Below, piece by piece: positions 11,599 through 23,193 of a DNA stretch of 64,000 bases. Under the pieces are notes generated by a model, which had not been told where the DNA came from, made no database searches, and saw only the letters and a list, made by a program, of their open reading frames with translations. The stretch covers positions 496,001 through 560,000 of the forward strand of contig JAEHOE010000089.1 of the NCBI GenBank assembly GCA_016858145.1. The letters run 5' to 3'. This DNA comes from Edaphochlamys debaryana (lineage: Eukaryota > Chlorophyta > Chlorophyceae > Chlamydomonadales). Numbering within the stretch: position 1 is the first letter of the stretch; every line of letters starts with the position of its first letter. The translations under genes and the position numbers were made by a program.

Positions 11599-13642
11599 AT
11601 GCGTACAAGTCTACTAGCGCGCTCAGGGCAGCGCGTAGCTCCGGCCGGTCGCAGTCGACCGAGCATCCTTGCACAAGCGCGACCAGGTGTCCATAAGCCC
11701 GAGCCGCAATCAACGGTTAGACGTCTCATCCTGCTGCGGCATGCCGACTCTGACGGCGCTCCGGAGGGCGTTCGAGACCACGACAGGCAAGTCGATCGAT
11801 TCCATGCGCCTCCTGGGGCCGAGCCTGCTCCGCATCGGACGCGTGTCAGCCAAAGGACGACAGCCTGGCGCTATGAAACCGGGGGCACCGGCAGGAGCGC
11901 GGGGGGCACACGGACCGTGGGCACCGGCGTGTCCCCATGCTCAGGGGGCCCAGGCCAGCACGCTGCGGCGCTCCCCTTCGCCCGGGGCCCAACACCTGGG
12001 TCGTTGTGCCAACCAGGGTCCACAATCCCAGCTCCATCTCGCCGCCCCCACCGGCCCTCACCATGTGACCCCACACACGCAGCCGGTGACCCATCCAAAG
12101 GCTCCTCCCTCCCGGTCAGCGCTTCGGTCCAGGGCCCCAAGGCCTAGCCAGGTGGCCTTCGCTCAGCTTCCCCTGCCCCAACACCCCCCGTGCCCTGCCC
12201 CAACACCCCTCTCCCTCCCCCCTCAGGCCCATCTCGGCGCTAGGCCGCAAGCAGGCCGCCTCCGTGGCTTCCCTGCTGGCGGCTCGCGGCTGGCTGCCCG
12301 ACCTGGTGCTTGCCTCCAACTCGCGGCGGACCAAGCAGACGCTGGACGAGATGCAGGAGGTGATGCAGGAGCTGGTGAGCGGGGGTAGGAGGGGGACCGG
12401 AGGGGGGTGGGAGAGGGGGGCGTGTGTGTATGGGCGGACGCGTGGGGCGTACGGCAGGCGCTGGACGAGATGCAGGAGCTGGTGAGCGGGGGTTGAAGGG
12501 GGTGGGCGGAGGGAGGTGGGAGGCTTAGAGAAGTTACGGGAGGGCTGGCGGTTGGGAGAGCGGCACGTGGGCGGGGGTGGCGGGTACTGGGCGGAAGCTT
12601 TGGAGCTGAGCCACGGGCAGTGCCGGTGCAGTACACGTCCCCAGGTCTTGTCTTGCCTGCTTCACCCCACCTGTCCGGTCATTCAACGGCCTGTCTGTCC
12701 GGTCTCTGTCCGGTCTGTGCCCGGTCCGGCCCCCCAGGCGGACACGGACGCCCACTACTACGGCTCGCTCTACACAGTGGCGGCGCTGGACGGACAGACG
12801 CGGGAGCACCTGACGGAGTGCCTGCTGGAGGTGGGGGAGGGCCTTGGGGGGGCTGTGGAGGCCCCGTGGTGGGGGAGGAAGCGAGCAGGGAGGAGGTGAG
12901 TACCGGTGGGGTGTGCTGACCCTGATTAGTGATTGCTAAAGTAAGGGTGGGGTGTGTGGCCGAGATGGGGTTGAGGCGGGCGGCTAGCGTGCTTGCGGGA
13001 GGTGACGGACAGGGTGCTCGGCTTGGGCACGGCAGGCGGGACGGGGCGCGGCACCCGGACATGGGGCGAAGCGAGCGCATCCACAGGAAGGGGCGGAGCG
13101 TTTGGACAACGGGGACTTTCGGGGCCCCACTCTCCTCCGCCTCCTCTCCAAATCACTATCTTCTGCTCCGCTGCAGGTTGCGGACGATCGGAGGACCATG
13201 TGCGTGATGGCGGTGGGGCACAACAAGGTGAGGGGAGCAGCGCGATATCACCTATATATGCACCTGTGCAGGCGGTGTGCTCAGCGGGTGGCAGCGTGCG
13301 GCGGATTGTCCGACAAACTTGCACTCCCCTACTCCCCACGCGTTTTGTCCTACACCCAACCCCCAACCCCTGCTACCCTTCCCTTGATGCGCATCGGGCT
13401 CGTCGGTCGCCGCCTTATCGTTTCCCGCTCGGACAAAACACCCCCGGCTAACCCCCGGCTAACCCCCCTGTCAGGGCTGGGAGGAGGCCGCCTCCCAACT
13501 GGCGGGCCAGGCCGTCAAGCTCCGCCCCGCCTCGGCGGCCCTGCTGCAGAGCGCCGCGGCGGCGGGGGCGTCGTGGCGGGACGTCATGGCGGAGGGGGCG
13601 GCCTGGGAGCTGGTGGCGCTCCTCGTGCCGCAGCCGGCCTGA
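11599..13642 (+). CDS. SixA-like phosphohistidine phosphatase (histidine phosphatase superfamily)
   Basis: Five exons: 11599-11786, 12227-12374, 12738-12830, 13177-13227 and 13475-13642, giving 215 aa. The core starts RRLILLRHAD (RHG-type motif with the phospho-accepting His), followed across intron 1 by DHDRPISALGRKQA, the typical SixA D..RP(L/I)...G..QA pattern. The second conserved His is in VMAVGHNK. The family removes phosphate from phosphohistidine or small phospho-substrates; the substrate here is unknown. About 45 residues rich in Arg, Ser and Ala precede the core and look like an organelle transit peptide. Intron 1 uses a GC donor (AG|GCAAGT at 11787). The downstream region 12458-12481 repeats the end of exon 2. 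Assignment is strong from motifs and consistent phases. Confidence 0.87.
12458..12481 (+). other. Intronic echo of SixA-like exon 2, possible 24-nt cassette exon
   Basis: A near copy of the exon 2 end lies 84 bp into intron 2. It is bounded by CAG on the left and GTGAGC on the right and encodes ALDEMQEL in frame. Inclusion would add eight residues without a frameshift. It could equally be a dead local duplication. Confidence 0.5.
12914..12940 (+). repeat. Short intronic repeat shared with sulfatase 2
   Basis: Partner copy of the 31819-31846 sequence, inside intron 3 of the SixA-like gene. The match is about 27 bp and perfect, and ends abruptly on both sides. Confidence 0.7.
13385..13440 (+). 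repeat. Dispersed intronic repeat, subfamily II, copy in SixA-like intron 4
   Basis: The sequence GCGCATCGGGCTCG, then CGCCGCCTTATCGTTTCCCG, lies near the 3' end of intron 4. Related copies are in introns of sulfatase 2 (38225-38275) and, in gene-sense orientation, the NAA40-like gene (57796-57845). Confidence 0.75.
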
Positions 13643-15339
13643 TCGGTCAAACAGATCAGATCTGCGATCTGCGACCTGCCGTACGGATCGCGCGGGATCG
13701 TTGGATTGGGCTGGGCGTGATGCAGGCAGGGATCTCGGCGGGCGGGCGACAGGGCGGAGGGCTTGCGAAGACCGGTGTGTCTTGAAGGAGGGCTCGACCT
13801 AATGCTTGGGAGACGGGCAATGTGGGGGAAAGGAGCGAGGCAGGTTCGGATTGGACCTAAGTCGTCATGTGCGTGCTGGGAGGAGTTTCCGGGGTCTGTG
13901 AGGATCTTAGCGGCGTCCTTAGCACGCAATAAGACCATCAGACACAGCGTCTACAACGCGAGTTGCCTTGAGAGTTGTCTTGCCTTGCGCCGAGGTCGGA
14001 TGAGGGGGCGTTAAATGGACCGGGCGCAAACAGCAGATGGCTTCTAGCGGTGTGTTGCCTCCATTGTCTTTCTAGGCGGGTAATGGAGGGCAAGGCGTCA
14101 TGGCCATAGAAGGCAAGGCCTCGTAGGGGGGTGGACGTCTGTCCGTGGACGAGGCGGAGTGGGAGTTGCGGGCTCTTCTTGCTGGGGCTGGGGCCCGCAT
14201 GCGTAGCAGGCAACTTTGCGCAGGGGCGGCGTACGTTGATTCAGCAGCGTTGGGCGGGAGAGCTGGCAGCTGGCTGGGGCATGCAGGCGGCCCGGGCTGT
14301 CGACCCGCTACCCGAAGAACAAGAGTTATGTGGGTGGCTGGTTGCAGATGGCTGTTGAGCCCAGGTCGAGCCACACCCTTTGTCAGGTCTCACCGCTCGT
14401 ACACACGTCCCCCGTCGCGCTACGTAGCCTCCGCTGCTCGCCTACGAGATTCGGCGGGCATAGCCCCCGTGTAGCACATCAGCAGCAAGGCAAGACTTGG
14501 AGCTGGATGGGTGCCGGCTGCCGGCCCCTGACTTGGTAGGTGCGATTCGCCAGATTCGCCACGCAGTGGATTCAAGATCCCGAGGGCCGAGTTCCAGCCA
14601 GGCACAGCACTCATTGCTTACAGCCGCAGGGCACAAGGCGCCCGCTACTCGAGTCCAGTCGTCACAAGCGTGACTCACGCCCGGGCCGTCCGGCCGGCTA
14701 GATGGTACGTCATTGCTATCAGTCCCACCGGAGCTCTATGATGCCGGCCCGGCCACCAAGGGGGGTTCGGTCCGTCCTCCATTCGCATTTGCGATCCACG
14801 CACCACACATAGAAAGGTCGGTCCGGATGACGGGCCCACAATCCCATCACACCCAGGTCCGCATCATAGGAATGCTCCTTTTGTCCTACGCTTCTAGACC
14901 TCATCCGAGGTTAACGCATACCTCATCACCAACGGTTCTACGCTTGCTGGCTAGATTGTGTAGGTTGGTCAAAACTAGGGCGGCGGGGCCATAGTTTAGC
15001 CGCTCGCTCGTCAGGCGCTATTGCCTATGGCTTGTTTCTTTCTGCCCACCGTCGTCCGCATTAGGTGCCCACGCTGACCCCATCCCATCCCACCGGTCCG
15101 TGCAAGTGCAACCACACACGCTCTCTTCGCACGCGGCTCTCTCCCGCATTCTCTCGGCACGCGCTCTCTGCAGGCCACGCCAACACTCACAGGCACCACA
15201 ACGCATCAACAGCAAAACACGACGACAGTGCATCAACAACGTATCTTGTTCAGCAACGTAGCTAGAGTTTCAAGGCGCTGGTAGCGTCAGCAGCCCAACA
15301 GCTGCTCGGCATGAGCATTAGCATCAGCTAGGTATTAGC
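13643..15339. other. Intergenic region, no gene recognised
   Basis: This lies between the convergent SixA-like gene and sulfatase 1 and should contain both 3' UTRs. I see no exon chain, RNA gene or element ends in it. Confidence 0.4.
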
Positions 15340-18300
15340 TTAGCTGCTCCACCGCGTCTTGGCACCCAGGCTCTTGTCGCCAAACTCGTTGTTGATTGGG
15401 TCGTAGTACTGCTGGCAGCTCTTCCATACGAACTTGGAGTACGCCGCGTACTTGTTGTCGTACTGGGTGCCCATGGCCTGGGGGGGATGGATGGGGGGTG
15501 GGGGGCACGGCGAGGTTGAGCAAGCAGTTGATGGAGTATCAGTACACCCGCCCTGGCCTCGAGCGGTTGCAGGGAGGTGACGCCATCATCCCCGCCCCCC
15601 GCTGCCCACCTGCTCCAAGCTCGTGACCGAGCCGTCGGGGTGCAGCCGGGCCCAGGGCGTACGGCACTCGGTCCCCTCGCAGTAGCCCATGACCTGTGTG
15701 TGTGTGTGGGGGGGGGGGGGGGGTGGAGGGGGTGGAGGGGGCTTCAGCCTCGCCCTGTTGCGCCACGCCAGCCAGCTCGATGTCATTCCTTCGTGCCCCC
15801 TCCCACCCCGGGAGGGGGGCTTGGGCTCGCTGGCTGTCGCTCCTTCTCTCCTTCCTCTCTCCCTTACTCCGAAAATCACGCCCCTCCGCCCCCCCCCCAA
15901 AGGGCCCACCTGCAGCAGGGCGTCCAGGCGGTTGATCAGGCGCTGCTGGTTGGGGTTGAGGCCCGCCTCCATCAGGTTGTTGATCTGTGGTGGTTGGTGG
16001 TTGGGAGTTGGGTGGTTGAGTGGGTCATCGCAAGAGTATAGTCGATCGTTGACCCCCCACCACTCCTCCCCCGTGACACATGCCGCCTGGCTCCGCCCCC
16101 CTCCCAACCCCCCCTTCCCAGCTCCCCCTCCCCCCCTCACCTCCCCCGGGTCGGCCCCAAGATCGAACAGCTCCTTGAAGTTGGTGGTGGTGGGCCACAC
16201 GCACCTGACAGGGGGGTGGGGAGGAAGGGGTGCGTGAGAGGACGGCGGAGGCGAGAACAACGGGGGGGCGAGGCCAAGAGATCGGGGCCCAAGGGACAAG
16301 GCGCAGTCCCAACTGGACCCCCTCCCCGGAGCCAACCCCCGGACCCACTCCAGCCTCACCAAATGGTGTACTTCCAGCACGTCTCTGTGCGGCCGTCGCC
16401 TGTGAGCGTGTAGTTGGTGCAGATGCGCACCGAGCGGTAGTCCTTGCGGGACAGGTCCTTGGACAGGGAGTTGATCCACATCTCCAGGGGCAGCCTGGGA
16501 GGTTCATGGGAGCACAGACCCCGTATGGTGAGAGGCAGCGGCACGCCTTCCGCCTCGTGGACCCTCCGGACGACTCGATTACTCAAATGAGCCTGGTGAA
16601 TCTTCCAAGATCCTGTTCGTCCTCGCCAAGCCAAGTCCCCGACCCCTCCTCTCGCTCCCCTTCTCCCCCGAGCCCCTCGTAGCACAAAGAGCCCCCGATA
16701 GGCACACCGCCTCTAGCAAGGCTCACATCTGGCGCAGGATGCCCGAGGTGGACGTCCAGTGCTTGGGGTTGGCGGGCACCGCGGGCGGCGGCGCCTGGGC
16801 GGGGGCGGCCTGGGCGATGCGGTCCAGGGGGAGCGGGATGCCGTCGAAGTGGTCGGGGGGCTGCAGGGGGGGGAGGGGGGGCGGGACGGGGAGGGAGAGA
16901 CGGGGGAGTGTGGTCAGCGGCGGCGTCAGAGGGTGTCCGGATGCGAGCCACGAGCCACGAGCAAGGACCGGCAGAGGCAGCATGACACAAGAGGAACCCG
17001 CTCGAAACACGGCAGTGCGAGTGCTAGACACACTTCAGTGCGAGTGCTAGAGCATGTCAGTGCGAGTCCGCTCACGTTTCCGCCCGCCAGCTTGACGAGC
17101 GTGGCCGTGACGTCCACCATGGTGGCCATGTACGGGTGTACGACACCCTGGGGGATGCCGGGGCCTCGCATGTAGAAGGGCACGCGCACGTCCTCCTCGT
17201 ACGGCAGCGTCTTGCCTGGGGTCGAAAGGGGGGTAGTGGAGGAGGCGGGTTGAGGTTTGAAGGGTCGTGGGACTCCCGGCCCTCAAGCAGCACCCTCCAC
17301 GCACTCTGTGCACCCTCCTCTCTGCAGGCGGCAGCGGTGCAAAACAGCGCCCGGGGCTTACCCTTGGACAGCGCGTGGTTGCCGAGGTGGTATCCGTTGT
17401 CCGAGGTGTAGATGATGTAGGTGTTGTCCAGGATGCCCTCAGCCTCCAACTTGTTCACTGGGGGGGTAAAGGGAATGGAGGAACGTTGAGGAGGTAGGTG
17501 GCACTGCCGCGGCTATGGCCCCCGTCCCCACGCCTCATCCCCACGACTCATCCGCCCCAAACCCGCAAGCAACTCACATACCCAATGCCTACCCATCCAC
17601 CCATGCCCCCAGCGCCCTCAATCGTTTACCCACCGCCTCGATCATGTCCCAACCAGTCCCAAGCGACTCATGCGCCCCAACCGCCCCATGAGCGCCCACT
17701 TGGCGCGTGGCATGACTCATCCTGACTCACCCACGGCCTCAATCATGTCGTCCACCGACATGAGCGACTCGAGGCGGCGCGCGTAGTGGTTGTCGATGCC
17801 GCGGGGCGCAAACGAGTTGTCGGGGCCCACGCCCAGGATGTTGGAAAGCGGCACGTCCCAGTTGGAGAGCTGGGGGTTTGGGGTTTGGGGTTTGGGTTTA
17901 GGGTTTAGGGAGGCGGACGGGGATAAGGGAATGTGTAGGGGAGGACAGGGTGAGAGGAGAGAGGCTTGGGGGTGAGGGAGAGAGTCGAGGAGGCAGGGTG
18001 GCGGACAGCGTGGAAGCTGCCCGACCCACGTGGCCGGAAGACCAACGCCACGCCGCCCTTGCCTCCCCACGCCGCCCTTGCCTCCCCCCTCCTCCCGCCA
18101 CCCCCCGATCCCCTGGCAGACCCGGAGGCGCTCACCCGCGGGACCTGCGCCTTGTCCCACTTGCCCCGGTACTTGGGAGAGGGCACGGGGGGCACGCACG
18201 AGCCACCGTCCTCCGCGCCCTTGGGGCAGGCCGTGTGGCAGGCGGCGGGGTTGATCTGCGGTTGGCGGTTGGTGGTCGCAGGGTGAGAGTGAGCACCGCC

Positions 18301-19799
18301 GCTTGGCAGAATGGGATGTGACGGCACCCCAACCCCCGCCGCACGCCGTCAACAGGAGGGCCTCGCATGCCGTACAGTCCATATCGTACGATCAGTGCCG
18401 TACCTGCAGGTAGAAGGGCGCGCCGGCCTTGACGGCGTCGTCAATGTAACCGACGGCGCGGTCAGAGATGGTGTCGGTCTGGTAGGCGTTACGGAACGAG
18501 TCCAGCTTCTTGCATTGCGGCATGAAGTCAAAGTCAATGTAGTCGTACACGGTCTTGTCGGTCAACGGGTCAAAAAGGTCCCAGCCCTTGGGGCAGTTGG
18601 CCGTGTCACCCACGGGCTGCAGCGGGCAGCAGGAGGGCAGGGCTGGCGTCAGGGAAGAGCCTCCGTGTGATCCTGCTTCACCCCGTTCCGCTCCGCCCCG
18701 GCCCCAACCCCGACCCCGCCGTCAGCCCGCCCTCTTCGTCAGCCCGACCCGGCCCTTAGTCATCATCTCACCACGTCGAACAGGTTGATGAACTTGCCCG
18801 TGAAGTACGAGCGGTAGCCCGCGGCCTTCAGGTAGTTGGGCAGCCAGTCGGCGTCCAGGTTCAGACGCTGGAACTTGCCAAAGCCGCCTGGCAAGGGGAT
18901 GGGAAGGAAAGTCAGAGGATGGGGCCGTGAGGTGGTGGCGTCAGGGCACACTTCAACCCGGCTGTCTCCCAGCCTCTGATCCGACCAGTCATCTACAGTG
19001 CACGGCCGTCTCCCATCCCTCCCCCCTCAACCTGGCTGTCACCAATCCCTTTTGCCCCTACCCCCACCCCCCTGTCCCCCTGTCCCCCATCCCTCCGGCC
19101 CCCCTCGTTCTCACCCTGGGGCGCCTGGTTGGAGGTGACGTTGTGGTTGTGCACGAACTTGCCCGTCAGCAGCGATACGCGCGAGGGGCAGCAGAGCGAC
19201 GAGGTGACGACGAACTGGGGGAGGTGCAGTCCCTTGTCGCCGATGAGGGCGTTGAGCTTGGGCATGTAGGCGCGGTGCGTGGAGTTGAGGAGGTAGTCCT
19301 GGTCATCAGTCATGATGAGGATGATGTTGGGGGGCGACCCGGGGGGCGGGCGCGGGTTGGAGGAGGGGGAGGGCTTGGGAGAGGGAGACGGCGAGGGGGA
19401 GGGGGAGGGGCTGGGAGAGGGAGACGGCGAGGGGGAGGGGGACGGGGAAGGGGAGGAGGCTGGAGGCGGGGAGTCCCGCTCCGCCTGGAGGGGGATCGGC
19501 GGGGAAGGGGGCACGGCCTGGTTCTTCCGGGGCGGCCGGGTGGGGAACGAGGGGCGGAACGGGGGCCGAGTGGGTCTCCGAGGTGGCCTGGCCCTGCCCT
19601 TAGTTGGCGAGGGGTCGGCCTCGGGGGATGGCGACGGTGAAGGCGAGGGGGATGGGGAGGGGCTGGGCGACTGCTTCATAGGCGGCGGGCGAGGCGGTGA
19701 CCTCTTTCGCCGCTGAGCCTCCGCCATCCCCAGGCATGATACTAGTAGGAGCGTAACTAGCGCGCCGAGCGCGGCTCTCCGCGCTGTTCTCCCGTCCAT
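15340..19799 (-). CDS. Sulfatase 1: secreted sulfatase with N-terminal (SP)n wall-type stalk
   Basis: Thirteen exons: 19799-19115, 18887-18772, 18616-18404, 18255-18136, 17869-17731, 17457-17362, 17215-17076, 16860-16727, 16494-16360, 16204-16141, 15984-15910, 15693-15610 and 15477-15340, giving 712 aa. All phases fit. Residues 1-28 are a signal peptide (hydrophobic GALVTLLLVSCLGMA). Residues ~30-155 are two (SP)n tracts and basic Pro-rich sequence, as in hydroxyproline-rich wall glycoproteins. The sulfatase domain starts NIILIMTDDQDY (metal-binding DDQ). The signature CCPSRVSLLTGK follows at residues 203-214; Cys203 should become formylglycine. TSDNGYHLGNH is the second metal-binding motif. 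The enzyme should hydrolyse sulfate esters outside the cell, with wall or matrix polysaccharide a plausible target; the exact substrate is unknown. The last four intron positions partly match sulfatase 2 at 29.9-41.9 kb. Confidence 0.9.
15818..15890 (+). repeat. Dispersed intronic repeat, subfamily I, copy in sulfatase 1 intron
   Basis: GGGCTCGCTGGCTGTCGCTC followed by a pyrimidine-rich stretch and CTCCGAAAATCACGCC matches 1215-1300. It lies antisense to the host gene, near the 5' donor of the intron between exons 11 and 12. Confidence 0.7.
17872..17910 (+). repeat. Short telomere-like tract in sulfatase 1 intron
   Basis: Repeats of GGGTTT(G) grade into GGGTTTAGGGTTTAGGG on the + strand, directly beside the exon 5 acceptor of the minus-strand gene. 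The last units match plant-type TTTAGGG telomere repeats. There are too few to call a telomere relic with certainty. Confidence 0.55.
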
Positions 19800-20813
19800 C
19801 GCAAGGACCGTTGTTGCAAGCGGTCGGCGTGGGCGAGCTAAACAAAGTGATCAGCGATGGTTTGCGCTGATGCGATGGAGTCTAACGTGGCCTGTGGTGA
19901 AGCTGGCCTTGGTAACTCCGGTCTACAAATGTATAGCGGCGCCTCCACCTATTGGGCTGGTGGGGCTGCTATCTAATTGTTAATAGGAACTAAGGGCGCG
20001 GGCGGCTCCGGACAAGCAAGAACGAGGCTCGCAGGCGAGTCTTAAGGGGAACGTACGATGCGCCCTGCTACGGGTGCCGCGCGATGGCGGGCACGCTTCA
20101 GGCGTCAGGAGGGAGCTGACTTACACTGATTCTGCGAACACTGGAACCCAAGTCGCGTATATGGCTGTCGCGGGGTCGGGTTCCGCGGCTTGGGCTGGGG
20201 TAAGGAGGAGTGAGGCATCCTTGACCGAGTTCTTGACGAGGGGCCCCGACGGCAAAATCAGGCTATGCAGACGCTCGACAGCAATGCTTATCAGCCTCCT
20301 CTATGTATGCACCAAGACACGGCATCTAAAGCCCTGACGCCGAGGATGGATGGATGAATTGGCGCGCCTGGGCGTCAACGCCGCCCGCCCGCTCTACCCA
20401 ACCCATTGCTCCTACTGGAATCACGTAGACTGCCTCGTGTCAATGCCTCTGCTGGGGCCGCTGGGGCCACACTTCCCGCGAAGTCAGTCAGCCATGCGGG
20501 CACTCGGCAGACGTGTGAACGCCCTCCAACGCGTGGGAGAGTCGGGCGTATTAAGTAGCGCGTGCTGTCAGGAGCACGCCTGAGCAACGCCGGCCTCGCC
20601 ATTCCGCGACGACGTCAGGTGGCACACCTGAGCACGCCCCGCCCCCTCGACAGCGGACCCTCCGCCCCGTCCGCCCTCTCCCGCCCTCCCCGGCCTTATA
20701 CTAGTCCACGACCCGTTCCCTGCCTGGCAACCCCGACCGCATCTCAACCTGCATCCCGGGCTCGCTTGAGCAACGTCTCCTGAGACCACATGATTACATT
20801 CACACACCTCCCA
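19800..20813. other. Upstream region of sulfatase 1, no gene recognised
   Basis: About 1 kb upstream of the sulfatase 1 start codon. It is less GC-rich than its surroundings in parts and presumably contains the promoter, but I cannot identify specific elements such as a sulfur-response site. Confidence 0.35.
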
Positions 20814-21299
20814 CTCCTGGGCAGTGTTGCTATCTTCCGTGGCGAAGGGTTCTGAAATCCCAGAACTTTCCTGGCCGGCTGGGCAAGAATGTTACGTGGC
20901 GGACAGAACTTTCTCGCCGCTAGGGATCAAAGTGTTACGGCCAGAACACCTTCCTGCGGACCCCAGAGAGGGGTTTCGATGCGGCGGAGGTGGGGCCCTG
21001 GTCCCACCTGCCCCTCCCGCCCCACTGGCGCCCCGTCACCTCAGCTGCCCACCCCTGGCAGGCCCTGGCTTGGCCTCCTACACCCCGCATAGCATCCCAC
21101 ACTGCCAAGTCACGGGCCCTGGGCCAGAATATTGGGGCCTTGTGGAAGCAAAATGTTCCATGGCGGGCAGAACTTTTGCGTCATTGGGGGCGGAAATGTT
21201 ACATTCTACCAGAACTTTTCGGTCAGAACGGCCGGAAATGTTCCAGCGTCCGTAACATTTCTGTAACTTTGTAACTATGATAGCAACACTGCTCCTGGG
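20814..21299. mobile_element. hAT-type MITE (non-autonomous DNA transposon) with 8-bp target duplication
   Basis: The element is 20822-21291 (470 bp). It starts CAGTGTTGCTATC and ends with the exact reverse complement GATAGCAACACTG, a 13-bp perfect terminal inverted repeat. It is flanked on both sides by the 8-bp direct repeat CTCCTGGG (20814-20821 and 21292-21299). An 8-bp target duplication and CAGTG ends are hallmarks of the hAT superfamily. No transposase frame is present. Internally, a motif containing AATGTT..., GGCGG(A/G)CAGAACTTT recurs near each end, as subterminal transposase-binding repeats often do. The perfect target duplication suggests a fairly recent insertion. Confidence 0.88.
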
Positions 21300-23193
21300 T
21301 GGCCGCCTGTCCTTACCGGTACCGCGGCAAGAGAGGGCGCAAGGCTCAGCCTGCCTCCTTCCCTCTTGGGTGAAAGCCAGAAGGGCACAAGTTTGTCTGG
21401 CCTTTGAGGCTTTGATCTTCAACACCAATGGAAACACAAAGCAGCACAGGGCGTCCAAGCACGAAACAGCCCCACGCACCAGATTTCACTCCGGCCCGCG
21501 GCAGGTAGAGGCGGCTTGCGGGACCCCGGTATGGCGGGGACCAAGCGCCTACGCTTCGTTGGTGTCGTCAAACCCACGCATGGCAGCGAGGCAGCCGGGC
21601 AGCCGGCGATCCGGGCGCCAGTGCGGCCCCGGCCCCGGTGTGTGTTCGTGTGTGTGTGTGTGTGGGGGGGGGTAGGTGGCGGGCCCAGGGGGGGGAAGAG
21701 GGGGTCGCGAGGGCAGGTAACACGCCAAGTGGGTTCTCACCATCCCACGCCCAGTGCGTGAGGCTGACTCATACCCGGTTCCCCCCTCCCATGTAGTACC
21801 CGGTCCCCACTTGCCATGCGGTACTCGTGTCGCCGGTCGGTATTGCGCAAACCGTCTTGGCGAAGTGCTTGGCGGTGGCAGAGGGGAAGCCCTCTGTTCA
21901 GTGATCCTAGCCGATATCGCCTACGGAACCTCGCCTCTGGCCCCGGGGTTCTGTGCACCTCTGCAACCCCCCACCAGGTCCCATCATTTCCCTCAGGTCA
22001 CGGCAGGCGGTGTGGCAAGCTGCCAGGGGCAGAGGGGAAGCCCCCCCGGGGGAGGCGGGCACAGCCCCCCCGAGGGAAACCCTGGATACGCGTTGTACAA
22101 ACCCACTACCCAACCCACTCCGCTAGGACTAGAAATGAGGTCGGCCAAGAGCAGCTGAAGCTATCCCAAAGATCCGAAGGCCCTGCCCATAAGAGCGGCT
22201 CGTGCACCCCAAGAGGCCCCAAGTGCCGGCCGAACCCCGGCCCCGGCCCCGCCACCAGCCTCTCTTCACGGCCTCCGCAATGACCGTTAAGCTCACTCAG
22301 GGCGCCCGCGGCTGTCGGTCTGCCCGGCCGCTGCCCCGCCGTGTGGCCGGTGGACAGAACCCCCCTGGCCCCACGAAAGCAACGCATGATTACCCATATA
22401 CGGGCCAGGACCCTTTGCCTCGGGCGCGCAATCGCCGCCCACCCAGTTCTTCGGTAGATATTCTACCCGAGCACTGGGGGACTCGGTCGGGCGGGGCCGT
22501 GGACCGTACGGCGCCATCTGCCTGCTCTGGGCTCGTTAGCTCGCGCGCCCACCAACTGCCGGGAGGGCTTGCCTGCTTGCTTGCCTATGGCTACGGGGCA
22601 GCAGCCAGGCACGCGTAGACGCCCCCAGGTCCCGGTCCCGGTTGCCCCGCTGCGCTCCCACACCAACACCCGCGCTTGGGCATGCCTGCTGAAGCGCAGT
22701 GAAAAAGCGTGTCATAAGGCAGTTGGAACACTCCCCATGCGGCGCCCAACTAAGGGTGTGCGCACCACCTGAAGAAGTTGGACGATCGGCAGCTGCATCC
22801 TGCCTGGCTGCCTTGGCTGGAAAATACTCTTGTTGTTACACGGACAAGTGCATCTGCCGTGAAACCCTTACGGACCGTGGGCGAAAGGGATGCGTGTCCA
22901 GAGAAGCAGGATTGCAGGAACGAACAAAGCAAGAACGACTGGGCCCCATGGACTGTGGCACACGGCCCATGTACGGCCCGTACGAGATTTCACGGCCGCC
23001 CCTCCAGTGCCGCCCCCCCATCGTCTGCAACCGCTGGCCACGCACGTCCAGAACCTGAGGCATTCCCCCGCACGCATCCCCTCACACAGCGTCAGGAGTC
23101 TCAGAATGGTGCTGCCCGGCCCAGCCCGGCACGGCACGGCCCAGCGCCCGCAACGTGCTCGCACCCAAGGGCTGGCACCTCGCTCCCGGCCTG
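21300..23193. other. Intergenic region, no gene recognised
   Basis: Between the MITE and the end of DcpS. It holds a GC-rich inverted motif at about 22025-22080 (GCCCCCCCGGGGG and AGCCCCCCCGAGG) but no exon chain that I can support. Confidence 0.4.
22836..22840 (-). terminator. Possible polyadenylation signal (TGTAA) of DcpS
   Basis: TGTAA on the minus strand, about 355 bp past the DcpS stop codon. TGTAA is the usual volvocalean poly(A) signal. Position is plausible for a 3' UTR; single pentamers occur by chance. Confidence 0.3.
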
